A stretch of 64,000 nt of DNA from Amycolatopsis bartoniae (GTDB lineage: Bacteria > Actinomycetota > Actinomycetes > Mycobacteriales > Pseudonocardiaceae): positions 186,001-250,000 of the forward strand of contig NZ_JACHWH010000007.1 in assembly GCF_014191255.1 (NCBI RefSeq). Reading direction: 5' to 3'. The position numbers and the translations under genes are program-made. Numbering within the stretch: the first letter of the stretch is position 1; each line of letters starts with the position of its first letter. This document shows, one piece after another, positions 50,086-58,249 of the stretch. The notes under the pieces are model-generated. The model saw nothing but the letters and a program-made list of their open reading frames with translations, did no database searches and had not been told where the DNA came from.

Positions 50086-50990
50086 ATCCCGTTGCGTCGA
50101 GCCGGCCGCCCGCCGACGCGGAAGTGGCTGGGGGAAGTGCCGTATTCGCGGCGGAACGCGCTGGAGAAGGCGAATTCGGTGGAGTACCCGATCCGGCGGG
50201 CGATCGTGGCCAGTGTGGCGTCGGTTTCCCGCAGCAGCCGGGCACCGTGCGCGAGCCTGCACCTGATCAGGTATCCCTTGGGCGGCTGGCCGACGACACC
50301 GGCGAAACGTCTGCTGAACGCCGTGCGGGACATTCCGGCGAGGTCGCCGAGCTGGGCCACTGTCCACTGCCGACCGGGGTTCTGGTGCATCGCGCGCAGG
50401 GCGGCATCGACGCCGGGGTCTCCGGTGGTGGGCCACGGGGCGGCGTCGTCGTGTTGCTCGTGCCATCGGCGCAGCGCGTGGACGAGGATCAGGTCCTGCA
50501 GCGCGGGCCTGGTGGCCCCGGCGCCCATCCCCGTTCCGGTCGTGTCCCTGCGCAGCAGCGCGACCAGTGCCTGCAGTTCGGGGTGGCGGCCGGGTCGGCC
50601 TGAAACGACGATGAGGCCGGGCAGCGTGCGAAGGTACTGCGGGACCCGGCCGTGGTCGAGCCGGTAGGAGCCGCACAGGAACTCGAAGTCGAACGGTCCC
50701 GGAGCCGGTGGGAACGGTCCCATCACCACGGGTGGCAGCTCCGCCAGCGCACACGGCGTCCGGCTCAGGCCGTGCTCGGTGCCGCAGGTGGTGAGCACCA
50801 CGTCTCCCGGCTCCAGCGCGACCGGCTCCTCGTCCTCGCTGACCAGCCAGCAGGTGCCGTGCAGAACGATGTGGAACCCGCTGCCGGTGAAGGCGGGAAA
50901 CCGCAGTCCGCCCGGGCCCGAGTGCCGGATCACCCGGCTGCCGGGGCTGCCCACCCTGAGGGTGTGGATCACCTCGCTCATCAGGTCCAT
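50082..50990 (-). CDS. AraC-family regulator with cupin-type sensor
   Basis: A 302-residue regulator. The N-terminal cupin (FPAFTGSGFHIVLHGTCWLV...VALEPGDVVLTT, residues about 30-75) senses a ligand. The C-terminal tandem helix-turn-helix is WTVAQLGDLAGMSRTAFSRRF and LATIARRIGYSTEFAFSSAF, ending with the AraC/XylS signature. It is divergent from the flavin monooxygenase-type gene at 51083 and convergent with the phosphonate operon. Control of 51083 is the simplest guess; control of the phosphonate operon is possible but not shown. Confidence 0.9.
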   Translation of the reverse strand: MDLMSEVIHTLRVGSPGSRVIRHSGPGGLRFPAFTGSGFHIVLHGTCWLVSEDEEPVALEPGDVVLTTCGTEHGLSRTPCALAELPPVVMGPFPPAPGPFDFEFLCGSYRLDHGRVPQYLRTLPGLIVVSGRPGRHPELQALVALLRRDTTGTGMGAGATRPALQDLILVHALRRWHEQHDDAAPWPTTGDPGVDAALRAMHQNPGRQWTVAQLGDLAGMSRTAFSRRFAGVVGQPPKGYLIRCRLAHGARLLRETDATLATIARRIGYSTEFAFSSAFRREYGTSPSHFRVGGRPARRNGI

Positions 50991-51082
50991 ACCAGCGATG
51001 CTAGCGAGCGGGCGCACAAGCTCGTATGGACCGGCGCTGCTCGCACATGGTTCCCGGGCGGCGCCGCTGGTTGAGTGTCGGC

Positions 51083-52141
51083 ATGATCGATCATCATCCG
51101 GGGAACGAGATCCTGCGTGCGCACGCCGGGAAGACCGAGCAGGACGGCAGGCCGGCCGCGGAAAGCCTCGGCGCGTTGCGCGAGAACGGGGTCTTCGCGC
51201 TGCGGACCCCGGCAGACCACGGCGGGGCTTGGGCGAACGCGGAGACCATCGCCCGGCGCCTGACGGCCCTCGGCCGCGCCTGCCCGTCCACGGCCTGGGT
51301 CGCCGGGACCTGCGTGACCGCGAAGAACCTCGCCGCCGGCTGCCTCCCCGGCCCGGGGGCACAAGAGTGCTTCGCCGACCCGGACTCGCTCTTCTGCGGA
51401 TCGGGTGTCCCCGCCGCCCGGGGCGAGCGCGTGCCCGGGGGCGTCCGCGTCACCGGCCGCTGGCCCAACGTCTCCGGTTGCGAGGACGCGGCCTGGGCCA
51501 CGCTCGCGCTGATGGTGGAGGGCGCGTTCTCCCTCGCCGTGGTCCCGGTGACCGACCTGACCGTCGAGCGGACGTGGCACATGGCCGGGATGCGGGGCAC
51601 CGGCAGCCACACCCTGGTCGCCGACGACGTGCTGGTGCCGGCGCACCGCGTGGCCGCCGCCGCGGGCTTCCCCTTCGAGGACAGGCTGCTGTATTCGATG
51701 ACCGTGCTGGGCCCGGTGGTGGGGGCCGCCCGAGGCGCGCTCGACGTGACGGAGGCGATGTTCGCCTCGGACCGGAAGCCGTTCATGTCCGCCTACTCCC
51801 GGATGGGCGAGTCCCCCGGTGCCCGGCACTGGCTGGCGGAGGCCACCCACCTGGTGAACCGCGCCGAGCACACCATGCTCACCGTCGCCGGGGAAGCCGA
51901 CTCCGCCGAACTGTCCCAGGCCGACGCTCCCCGCCTGTTCATGGACCTCGCGGACGCCGGCCGCGACTGCCGGGCCGCGGTGGAACGGATGCTCGACCTG
52001 CACGGCGCGAGCGGCTTCAGTACGACGAACGCCCTCCAGCGGTACTGGCGCGACGTCGCCGTCGGCAGCCGCCACCCCCACCTGAACCCCTACCTCGCGG
52101 TCGAAGCTTTCGGCACAGCCCTGGTGGATGAGGGGCGCTGA
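51083..52141 (+). CDS. Acyl-CoA dehydrogenase-fold flavin monooxygenase (DszC/HsaA-like)
   Basis: A 352-residue protein of the acyl-CoA dehydrogenase fold. It has AAESLGALRENGVFALRTPADHGGA, a WVAGTC block, the beta-domain GAxRVTGRWPNVSGCEDAAW-like region, WHMAGMRGTGSHTLVADDV, and a C-terminal helix bundle with LHGASGFSTTNALQRYWRD. The pattern (W..AGMRGTGS) is that of two-component flavin-dependent hydroxylases such as DszC/HsaA rather than true dehydrogenases, and the dehydrogenase catalytic Glu is not evident. It needs reduced flavin from a partner not encoded nearby. No good ribosome-binding site is seen, so translation may be leaderless. Confidence 0.82.
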   Translation: MIDHHPGNEILRAHAGKTEQDGRPAAESLGALRENGVFALRTPADHGGAWANAETIARRLTALGRACPSTAWVAGTCVTAKNLAAGCLPGPGAQECFADPDSLFCGSGVPAARGERVPGGVRVTGRWPNVSGCEDAAWATLALMVEGAFSLAVVPVTDLTVERTWHMAGMRGTGSHTLVADDVLVPAHRVAAAAGFPFEDRLLYSMTVLGPVVGAARGALDVTEAMFASDRKPFMSAYSRMGESPGARHWLAEATHLVNRAEHTMLTVAGEADSAELSQADAPRLFMDLADAGRDCRAAVERMLDLHGASGFSTTNALQRYWRDVAVGSRHPHLNPYLAVEAFGTALVDEGR

Positions 52142-52147
52142 GGCCCC
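52132..52147. terminator. Hairpin at the end of the flavin monooxygenase-type gene
   Basis: GGGGC and GCCCC pair around a six-base loop that contains the stop codon at 52139-52141. It is a short, G/C-only stem between convergent genes, so it may serve as a weak terminator. Confidence 0.35.
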
Positions 52148-52195
52148 CGGGATCTCGCTCCGGACCTTCGGGCACGTAATTCCGGCGCGGCCGCC

Positions 52196-53122
52196 TCACA
52201 CCAGTTCGGCCGAGGGCCAGCGGTTTCCGGTGACGGCGGCGCGCACCTGGCGGTTCAGCTCGTGCGCGACCACGTCGACCGCGGCCGGGACGCGTCCCGT
52301 GCGCGGTCTGGCCAGCACGACCGACCGCCACACCTCGGGCTCACCCAGCGGGGCTGCGCACAGTGTCCCGGCGGCGAGCTCCTCGACGAGGCCCACCGCG
52401 GGCAGGATCGTCCAGCCGTGACCGGCGCGGGCGAGTTTCTTCTGCAGCGCCATCGAATTGGTGTTCACGGTGCTGCGCAGCGCGACACCGGCCCGCCGCG
52501 CGCCCGCGTCGATGAGGATGCGCAGGCCGTGCCCGGTCGCGGGCAGGACCAGCTGCCGCCCGGCGAGCCCGGCGAACGGGACCGGTGCGTCCTGGCGCAG
52601 GTCCTCGTCCGGCGGCGCGGCGATCCAGAGCCGTTCGCGGACCAGCGGTGTCACGTTGAGCGAGGGCGAGCTGGTCAGGTTGTACAGCAGGCTGAGGTCG
52701 AGGTCGCCCTCGTCGAGCCACCGCTGCAGGTACCCGGAGTAGGCCGTCTGCAACCGGAGCTCGATGCCAGGGTGGTCACGGCTGAGCCGGGCGACGAGCG
52801 GCTCGGCGAGGAGATCGGCCGAGCTCTCCAGCAACCCCAGCGTCACGATGCCCGTCACCACCCCGGCGGCCGGGATGAGCTCCGCGCGGGCACGCTCCAG
52901 CTCCGTCAGCGCCCGCCGGGCACGCTCGGCGAGCGACGTCCCGGCCTCCGTGGCCCGCATCCCGGTGCGGGTGCGCTCGAACAACGCGACGCCGAGCTCG
53001 TCCTCCAGCGCCTTGATCTGCCGGGTCACCGCGGGCTGGACGAGGTGGAGCAGCTCCGCCGCCCTGGTCACGCTGCCCACCTCGACGACGGTTACGAGCG
53101 CCCTGAGCTGCTTGAGGTCCAT
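52196..53122 (-). CDS. LysR-family regulator
   Basis: A 308-residue LTTR. Start ATG 53122 gives the canonical MDLKQLRALVTVVEVGSVTRA and HLVQPAVTRQIKALE. ATG 53143 would add seven residues but sits before the GGAGG. The C-terminal effector domain follows, with IVTLGLLESSADLLAEPL. It is of the NAC/CynR-like general type and divergent from the acyl-CoA dehydrogenase/CoA transferase operon, its likely target through the dyad at 53169-53186. Confidence 0.92.
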   Translation of the reverse strand: MDLKQLRALVTVVEVGSVTRAAELLHLVQPAVTRQIKALEDELGVALFERTRTGMRATEAGTSLAERARRALTELERARAELIPAAGVVTGIVTLGLLESSADLLAEPLVARLSRDHPGIELRLQTAYSGYLQRWLDEGDLDLSLLYNLTSSPSLNVTPLVRERLWIAAPPDEDLRQDAPVPFAGLAGRQLVLPATGHGLRILIDAGARRAGVALRSTVNTNSMALQKKLARAGHGWTILPAVGLVEELAAGTLCAAPLGEPEVWRSVVLARPRTGRVPAAVDVVAHELNRQVRAAVTGNRWPSAELV

Positions 53123-53168
53123 CGCGGTCCCGCATACCTCCATGAGGAAAAGGTATTTCTCACCTTAG

Positions 53169-53186
53169 ATCATTGTGATTCATGAT
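53169..53186. promoter_or_regulatory. LysR operator candidate
   Basis: ATCAT and ATGAT are inverted around eight bases (TGTGATTC) in the divergent gap between the LysR and acyl-CoA dehydrogenase genes. The local A/T enrichment and T-N11-A type spacing fit a LysR site. Short arms make this tentative. Confidence 0.35.
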
Positions 53187-53220
53187 GGCAGGACGGATTT
53201 CGTGAAGTGGAGGGCGCAGC

Positions 53221-54372
53221 ATGGACGGGCTGAGCGAAGAGGAGCGCGCGATCGTCTCGTTGGTGGGCGAGTTCGTCGATCGCGAGGTCAAACCGGTCGC
53301 GCGGGAGCTGGACCACACCAACACCTACCCCGAGAAGCTCATCGAGCAGATGAAGGAGATGGGGATCTTCGGGCTCGCGGTGCCGGAGCCCTGGGGTGAG
53401 ACGGCGGTGTCGGCGCAGTGTTATGCGGCGGTGACCGAGGAGCTGGCGCGGGGTTGGATGAGTCTGGCCGGGGCGATGGGTGGGCATACGGTCGTGGCGA
53501 AGCTGCTGGTGGCGTTCGGCACGAAGGATCAGCAGGATGAGTATCTGCCGCGGATGGCCACGGGTGAGGTGCGCGCGACGATGGCGTTGACCGAGCCGGG
53601 GGGTGGTTCCGATCTGCAGGCGATGCGCACCGTTGCCCGCCGTGAGGGCGATCACTATGTGGTGAACGGGTCGAAGACGTGGATCACCAACGCCCGCCGT
53701 TCGCAGCTGGTCGCGCTGCTGTGCAAGACCGATCCCGCCGCGGAGCCCGCGCATAAAGGCGTGTCGATCCTGCTGGTGGAGAAGGGGCCCGGGTTCTCGG
53801 TGTCGCGGGATCTGCCGAAGCTGGGCTACAAGGGGGTCGAGAGTTGTGAGTTGTCCTTCGACGATGTCCGGGTCCCGGCGACGGCGTTGCTCGGCGGGCA
53901 GGAGGGCCGAGGCTTTGCGCAGATGATGCGGGGTTTGGAGATCGGCCGCATCCAGGTCGCCTGCCGTGCTCTCGGGGTGGGGCGGGCGGCGTTGGAGGAC
54001 GCGCTGCGGTATGCCCAGGAGCGGGAGTCGTTCGGGAAACCGATCTGGCAGCACCAGTCGGTGGGCAACTACCTGGCGGACATGGCCACGAAGCTGGAGG
54101 CCGCCCGCCAGCTGGTGCTGTTCGCCGCCCGCCGCTACGACTCCGGTGCACGGACCGATCTGGAGGCGGGGATGGCGAAGCTGTTCGCGTCGGAGACGGC
54201 GATGGAGGTCGCGCTCAACGCGGTCCGCATCCACGGCGGCTACGGCTACTCCACCGAGTTCGACGTCGAACGCTACTTCCGCGACGCCCCCCTGATGATC
54301 GTCGGCGAAGGCACCAACGAAATCCAACGCAACGTCATCGCCCGCGAACTCGTCAAACGCCACCGGATCTGA
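53221..54372 (+). CDS. Acyl-CoA dehydrogenase
   Basis: A 383-residue dehydrogenase. The FAD/substrate signature ATMALTEPGGGSDLQAM is intact, as are TWITNARRS, the C-terminal RIHGGYGYSTEFDVER and the terminal MIVGEGTNEIQRNVIAREL. It oxidises an acyl-CoA at C2-C3 and passes electrons to ETF. It lies 10 bases before a class III CoA transferase gene, which could make its CoA ester. The middle of the gene (about 53400-53960) uses more A/T-ending codons (GGT, GCG with TTG, AGT, GAT) than its neighbours, hinting at a different history. Confidence 0.93.
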   Translation: MDGLSEEERAIVSLVGEFVDREVKPVARELDHTNTYPEKLIEQMKEMGIFGLAVPEPWGETAVSAQCYAAVTEELARGWMSLAGAMGGHTVVAKLLVAFGTKDQQDEYLPRMATGEVRATMALTEPGGGSDLQAMRTVARREGDHYVVNGSKTWITNARRSQLVALLCKTDPAAEPAHKGVSILLVEKGPGFSVSRDLPKLGYKGVESCELSFDDVRVPATALLGGQEGRGFAQMMRGLEIGRIQVACRALGVGRAALEDALRYAQERESFGKPIWQHQSVGNYLADMATKLEAARQLVLFAARRYDSGARTDLEAGMAKLFASETAMEVALNAVRIHGGYGYSTEFDVERYFRDAPLMIVGEGTNEIQRNVIARELVKRHRI

Positions 54373-54382
54373 GAGGGGCAGC

Positions 54383-55534
54383 GTGTCTCATCCGTTGGAA
54401 GGAATCACCGTCGTATCGCTCGAACAGGCGGTGGCGGCCCCGTTCGCGACCCGTCAGCTCGCCGACCTCGGCGCGCGCGTCATCAAGGTCGAGCGCCGTG
54501 GCGCCGGCGACTTCGCCCGCGGCTACGACCACGCCGTGCACGGGGAGTCGAGCTACTTCGTCTGGCTCAACCGCGGCAAGGAAAGCATCGAACTCGACGT
54601 GAAGGACCCGGCGGACAGGGCGCTGCTCGACGCCGTGCTCGCGCGCGCGGACGTCTTCGTGCAGAACCTCGCGCCGGGCGCCGCCGAGCGGCTCGGCCTC
54701 GGCGCGGCGGCCCTGCGTGCGGCACGGCCGGAACTGATCCACTGCTCGGTGTCGGGCTACGGCCCGGACGGCCCGTACCGCACGAAGAAGGCGTACGACC
54801 TGCTGGTGCAGTGCGAAGCCGGGCTGGTCATGGCCACCGGAACACCGGAGTCGCCCGCGAAGGCCGGGTTCTCGGTCGCCGACGTCGCCACCGGGATGTA
54901 CGCCTACAGCGGCATCCTGACCGCGCTGTACGAACGGGAGCGTACCGGACAGGGCGCCACGCTGAGCGTCGCGATGCTCGACGCGCTCGGCGAGTGGATG
55001 AGCCAGCCCGCCTATTTCTCGCACTACGGGGGAAAACCCGCGCGGCGCACCGGGGCGAAGCATCCGTCGATCGCACCGTACGGCCCCTACCGCACCGGCG
55101 ACGGCACGGTGTTCCTGGGCGTGCAGAACAACCGCGAGTGGGATGCGTTGTGCCGCAACGTGCTCGGACGTCCCGAACTCGTGGGCGACTCGCGGTTCCG
55201 GACCAATGTGGACAGAGTCGCTCATGAGGGAGAGCTCGCCGAAGTGATCGAAGCGGTGTTCGCCGGCCTCACCGCGGACAGGGCGATCGAGCTCCTCGAC
55301 GGCGCCGGCATCGCCAACGCGACCCTGCGCACACCGGCCGAGTTCGCCGAGCACCCCCAACTGGCCGCGCGGAACCGCTGGCGTGCGGTGGAAACCCCGG
55401 GCGGGCCGGTGCAGGCCCTGCTGCCGCCGGTCGAAGTGGACGGCAGGGAGGCACTCATGGGTCCGGTACCCGCACTCGGCGAGCACAACGCCACCCTGCG
55501 CGCCGAGTTCGGCCACGGGCGAGTGGTCAGGTGA
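54383..55534 (+). CDS. Class III CoA transferase (CaiB/BaiF family)
   Basis: A 383-residue family III transferase. It has the N-terminal GITVVSLEQAVAAPFATRQL with ARVIKVERRGAGDFAR, and the catalytic Asp in AYDLLVQCEAGLV, which forms the aspartyl-CoA thioester. It moves CoA between carboxylates. The GTG start follows GAGAGGGG. With the acyl-CoA dehydrogenase it forms a small activation/oxidation operon controlled by the divergent LysR. Relatives act on formate/oxalate, carnitine, mesaconate and benzylsuccinate; the substrate here is unknown. Confidence 0.93.
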   Translation: MSHPLEGITVVSLEQAVAAPFATRQLADLGARVIKVERRGAGDFARGYDHAVHGESSYFVWLNRGKESIELDVKDPADRALLDAVLARADVFVQNLAPGAAERLGLGAAALRAARPELIHCSVSGYGPDGPYRTKKAYDLLVQCEAGLVMATGTPESPAKAGFSVADVATGMYAYSGILTALYERERTGQGATLSVAMLDALGEWMSQPAYFSHYGGKPARRTGAKHPSIAPYGPYRTGDGTVFLGVQNNREWDALCRNVLGRPELVGDSRFRTNVDRVAHEGELAEVIEAVFAGLTADRAIELLDGAGIANATLRTPAEFAEHPQLAARNRWRAVETPGGPVQALLPPVEVDGREALMGPVPALGEHNATLRAEFGHGRVVR

Positions 55535-56192
55535 GCGGGGAGAAGCCGGTGGGCCAGGCGATGATCGAGGTGGCGTCGAGGATCTGTTCGGGCGCACCGG
55601 GAGGCGGCCACAGACCCGAATCGTAGAGATCCTTGCGGAGGGCGACCCGTTCGTCGAGGCTCCGGAACGGCCAGATCTGGACGATCCGGTCGGGCCCGTC
55701 GAGCGCGTACATCACGATCGTCAGCGGGTCGATCCGGTGCCGTGCCGGCAGCGCCCGCCGCCAGCCGTCGATCGTGGCCGGCAGTCCTCCCGGCCGCAGG
55801 TGGTAGTCGCGGATCTCGTACACCGGGCCGAACCGCCCCGTGCGCACCGCCGGCACGAACGGAAACGGGGCGAAGCTCTGCAGGGTGAGGTCCGTCAGGT
55901 GCTCCCCCGCGCCGAACGGTTCGCTGCTCGCGCGGGCGCGCTGCCGCTCGCGCGCGAGCTCGGCGTCATCGGCGAAGACGCGCAACACGACGAGCCTGCC
56001 GAGCGGGCCGTTCTCCGTCTGCCAGCAGCCCAGAAGCTGTCCCCGCGCTTCGGGGGCGTTGACCCACGGCAGCACGCCCGCGCTCGCCTTTTCGCCCTCC
56101 AGCAAGGGAAATGCCAGTGTCGCGAGCTCGTACCGGAGGTTCTGTTCCGCTGGGCCGACGTCCTCGCCGCTGATGGGTGCGGGCTGGTCCAT
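55527..56192 (-). CDS. NIPSNAP-like protein
   Basis: A 221-residue protein with two ferredoxin-like alpha/beta repeats. The second is clear: GPVYEIRDYHLRPGGLPATIDGWRRAL...LTIVMYALDGPDRIVQIWPFRSLDERVALRKD, matching the NIPSNAP family. The first repeat is diverged (LRYELATLAFPLLEGEKAS). It overlaps the CoA transferase stop convergently by 8 bases and follows the MBL-fold remnant on the same strand. Function in bacteria is not established; some members accompany catabolic operons. Confidence 0.8.
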   Translation of the reverse strand: MDQPAPISGEDVGPAEQNLRYELATLAFPLLEGEKASAGVLPWVNAPEARGQLLGCWQTENGPLGRLVVLRVFADDAELARERQRARASSEPFGAGEHLTDLTLQSFAPFPFVPAVRTGRFGPVYEIRDYHLRPGGLPATIDGWRRALPARHRIDPLTIVMYALDGPDRIVQIWPFRSLDERVALRKDLYDSGLWPPPGAPEQILDATSIIAWPTGFSPLT

Positions 56193-56199
56193 GGTCAGC

Positions 56200-56868
56200 T
56201 CATCCTCTCGTCGAAGGCTGGTCGAGCCGGGCCACCCAGCCACGCAACCGCGGCTGCGCCGGCCGGTACCGCCGGAGCACGAGCGGATCGTGCCCGGGAA
56301 CTATGTCCAAGGTGGACCCTACCAACGCCGGAAGCCGGTGCGCGTAGACGCCGAGCAGCGTCGCGGCGTCGTCGGTGACCGGGAAGACCCGTTTCTCACT
56401 CAGGTTCGCGTAGAAGTGGGCGGCGTCGGAAGCCAGCACGACCGGACCGCGCCGGGTGGCGATCCGCACGACCTGCGTGCCCGCCGTGTGGCCCCCGACC
56501 AGGTGGACACTGATCCCGGGGAACAGCTCCTCGTCCTCCCCGGTGAAACGCACCCTGCCCTCACGCAACAGCCTGGCCGCGCCGGCCACGTCGCTCGCGC
56601 GGTAGCCGTGCGACCGGGCCGGATCGGTCATCGCCCGCCCGACCGCGAACCGGAGCTCCTGTTCGGACAGGTGGAATCGGGCGGAGCCGAACAGGCCGAG
56701 GTTCCCGGCGTGGTCCCAGTGCAGGTGCGTCAGGATCACGTCGGTCACCCGCGCGTGGTCCACCCCGACGGCACGCAGGCCGTCGGCGACGCTCCGGGTC
56801 ACGCTTCGGCCGCGACGCGCGGCTTCCCCGGCGCCGAAACCGGTGTCGACGACGATCGTGCTGACCCT
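56200..56868 (-). pseudogene. Metallo-beta-lactamase-fold hydrolase lacking its N-terminus
   Basis: About 220 residues of a lactonase-type MBL protein. It is intact from IVVDTGFGAGEAARRG onward: metal site THLHWDHAG (HxHxDH), VGGHTAGTQ, LASDAAHFYANL and the terminal DIVPGHDP. The family's first 40-60 residues, including the start, are missing. Upstream of about 56868 the frame reads unrelated sequence that, on the other strand, belongs to a histidine kinase. So a deletion joined two genes here. The fold's first strands are lost, and activity is doubtful. Confidence 0.7.
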
Positions 56869-57223
56869 GCGCGGCGAATCGGCGGAGCGCACCGTGCCCG
56901 GCGACCCCATCCTGCTGGAACGCCTGATCGCCAACCTGGTGCACAACGCGATCAAGTACAACCACCCGGGCGGCTGGGTCGAGGTGGTCGTCGGCGACGA
57001 TCCCGCGCTGAGCGTGCGCAACTCCGGCCGGCGGGTGCCTGCCGAGTCGGTCGACTCGCTGTTCCAGCCGTTCCGCCGCCTGATCGCCGACCGCACGAAC
57101 CACCGCGACGGTGCCGGGCTCGGACTGTCCGTTGTGCACTCGATCGCTGCCGCGCACCACGGCCGGGTGTCCGCCGTTCCCGGCGAGGACGGCGGCCTGC
57201 GAGTCGACGTGTTCCTGCCCTGA
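56868..57223 (+). pseudogene. C-terminal remnant of a sensor histidine kinase
   Basis: About 115 residues of a HATPase_c domain. The N box is ERLIANLVHNAIKYN, the G1 box is degenerate (LSVRNSGRRVP in place of DxGxG-bearing segment), the F box is LFQPFRRL and the G2 box GAGLGLSVVHSIAAAH. The sensor, HAMP and phospho-accepting His regions are absent, because the gene is cut at the same junction that truncates the MBL gene. No response regulator gene is adjacent. Not expected to signal. Confidence 0.72.
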
Positions 57224-57250
57224 CCCGGATATCGACCGGCGCAGCGGAGG

Positions 57251-58249
57251 TCAGTGTGAACTGTCCAGGCGTCCGCGTTGGGACAACACGAACAACAGCG
57301 CCATCGACGGGACCACGATCACCAGCGCCGCTGCCGCGACGATCACCAGCGCCCACAGCGTCGGCGCGGGTGCGGCAGCGGCCGCGATCGTCGTGTGGGT
57401 ACCGAGCAGGTCCGGATACTGGGCCACCCCCCACCCCGCCACGATCGCCGCCACGGCCACGACCGCCAGGGCCTGCAGCAGCCGGGGCGCGCCGCGTCGC
57501 AACAAGACCAGCGCGCTCAGCCCGCACACCCCCGAGACCACGACCGGGACGAGCCCCCGGGTCAGCAACCCCTCGAACAGCGTGGGCGAATCGGCGTGCA
57601 GCACCGCGATCCCGGCCAGTGCCACCACGCCGACGGCCGCCGCGGTGGCCAGCGACCGGCGCCGGAACCACGTCTCCAGCTCCGGGTCCGCGCGGCGCCG
57701 GGCTTCGGCCGTGAGGAAGACCGCCGCGGTGTAGGCGCAGGCCAGCACGGCCAGCACGCCTCCGAGCACCGAAGTGGGGTTCAGCCAACCGGCAACCGGG
57801 TCGCCGTTGCCGGACTGCGGGACGCGGCCGGACGCGATCCCGCCGGCCACGGTGCCGAGGAAGAACGGCACGAGCACCGACGAGACGGCGAAGGCGGCAC
57901 CGGTCACGCGTTGCTGGTCGGTGCGCACCATGACCTTGCGGAAGGCGAATCCGGCGCCGCGCACGACGATGCCGAGTGCTGCCAGCCCGAGCGGCACGTA
58001 CAGGGTCGTCATGATCGCGGCGAAGGCCACGGGAAAAGCCGTCCACAGCATCACCAGGCAGAAGATCAGCCACACGTGGTTGGCCTCCCACACCGGTGCC
58101 AGCGATTCGTCCACCAGGTGCCTCGGGCGGCGCCCCCGCCGCGCACCGCCGGCGGTCAGGTCCCAGAACCCCGCTCCGTAGTCGGCGCCGCCGAGTACCG
58201 CGTAGATGACCACTCCGGTGAACAGGGCGACAGCGGCGAAGGTGCTCAT
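57251..58249 (-). CDS. cydB: Cytochrome bd-type quinol oxidase subunit II
   Basis: A 332-residue membrane protein with about eight helices and the family opening VIYAVLGGADYGAGFWDL, then PVWEANHVWLIFCLVMLWTAFP. It stabilises subunit I and helps hold haems in the oxygen-reducing site. Its ATG overlaps the cydA stop (58246-58249). CydDC maturation genes are not in the window. Confidence 0.92.
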   Translation of the reverse strand: MSTFAAVALFTGVVIYAVLGGADYGAGFWDLTAGGARRGRRPRHLVDESLAPVWEANHVWLIFCLVMLWTAFPVAFAAIMTTLYVPLGLAALGIVVRGAGFAFRKVMVRTDQQRVTGAAFAVSSVLVPFFLGTVAGGIASGRVPQSGNGDPVAGWLNPTSVLGGVLAVLACAYTAAVFLTAEARRRADPELETWFRRRSLATAAAVGVVALAGIAVLHADSPTLFEGLLTRGLVPVVVSGVCGLSALVLLRRGAPRLLQALAVVAVAAIVAGWGVAQYPDLLGTHTTIAAAAAPAPTLWALVIVAAAALVIVVPSMALLFVLSQRGRLDSSH

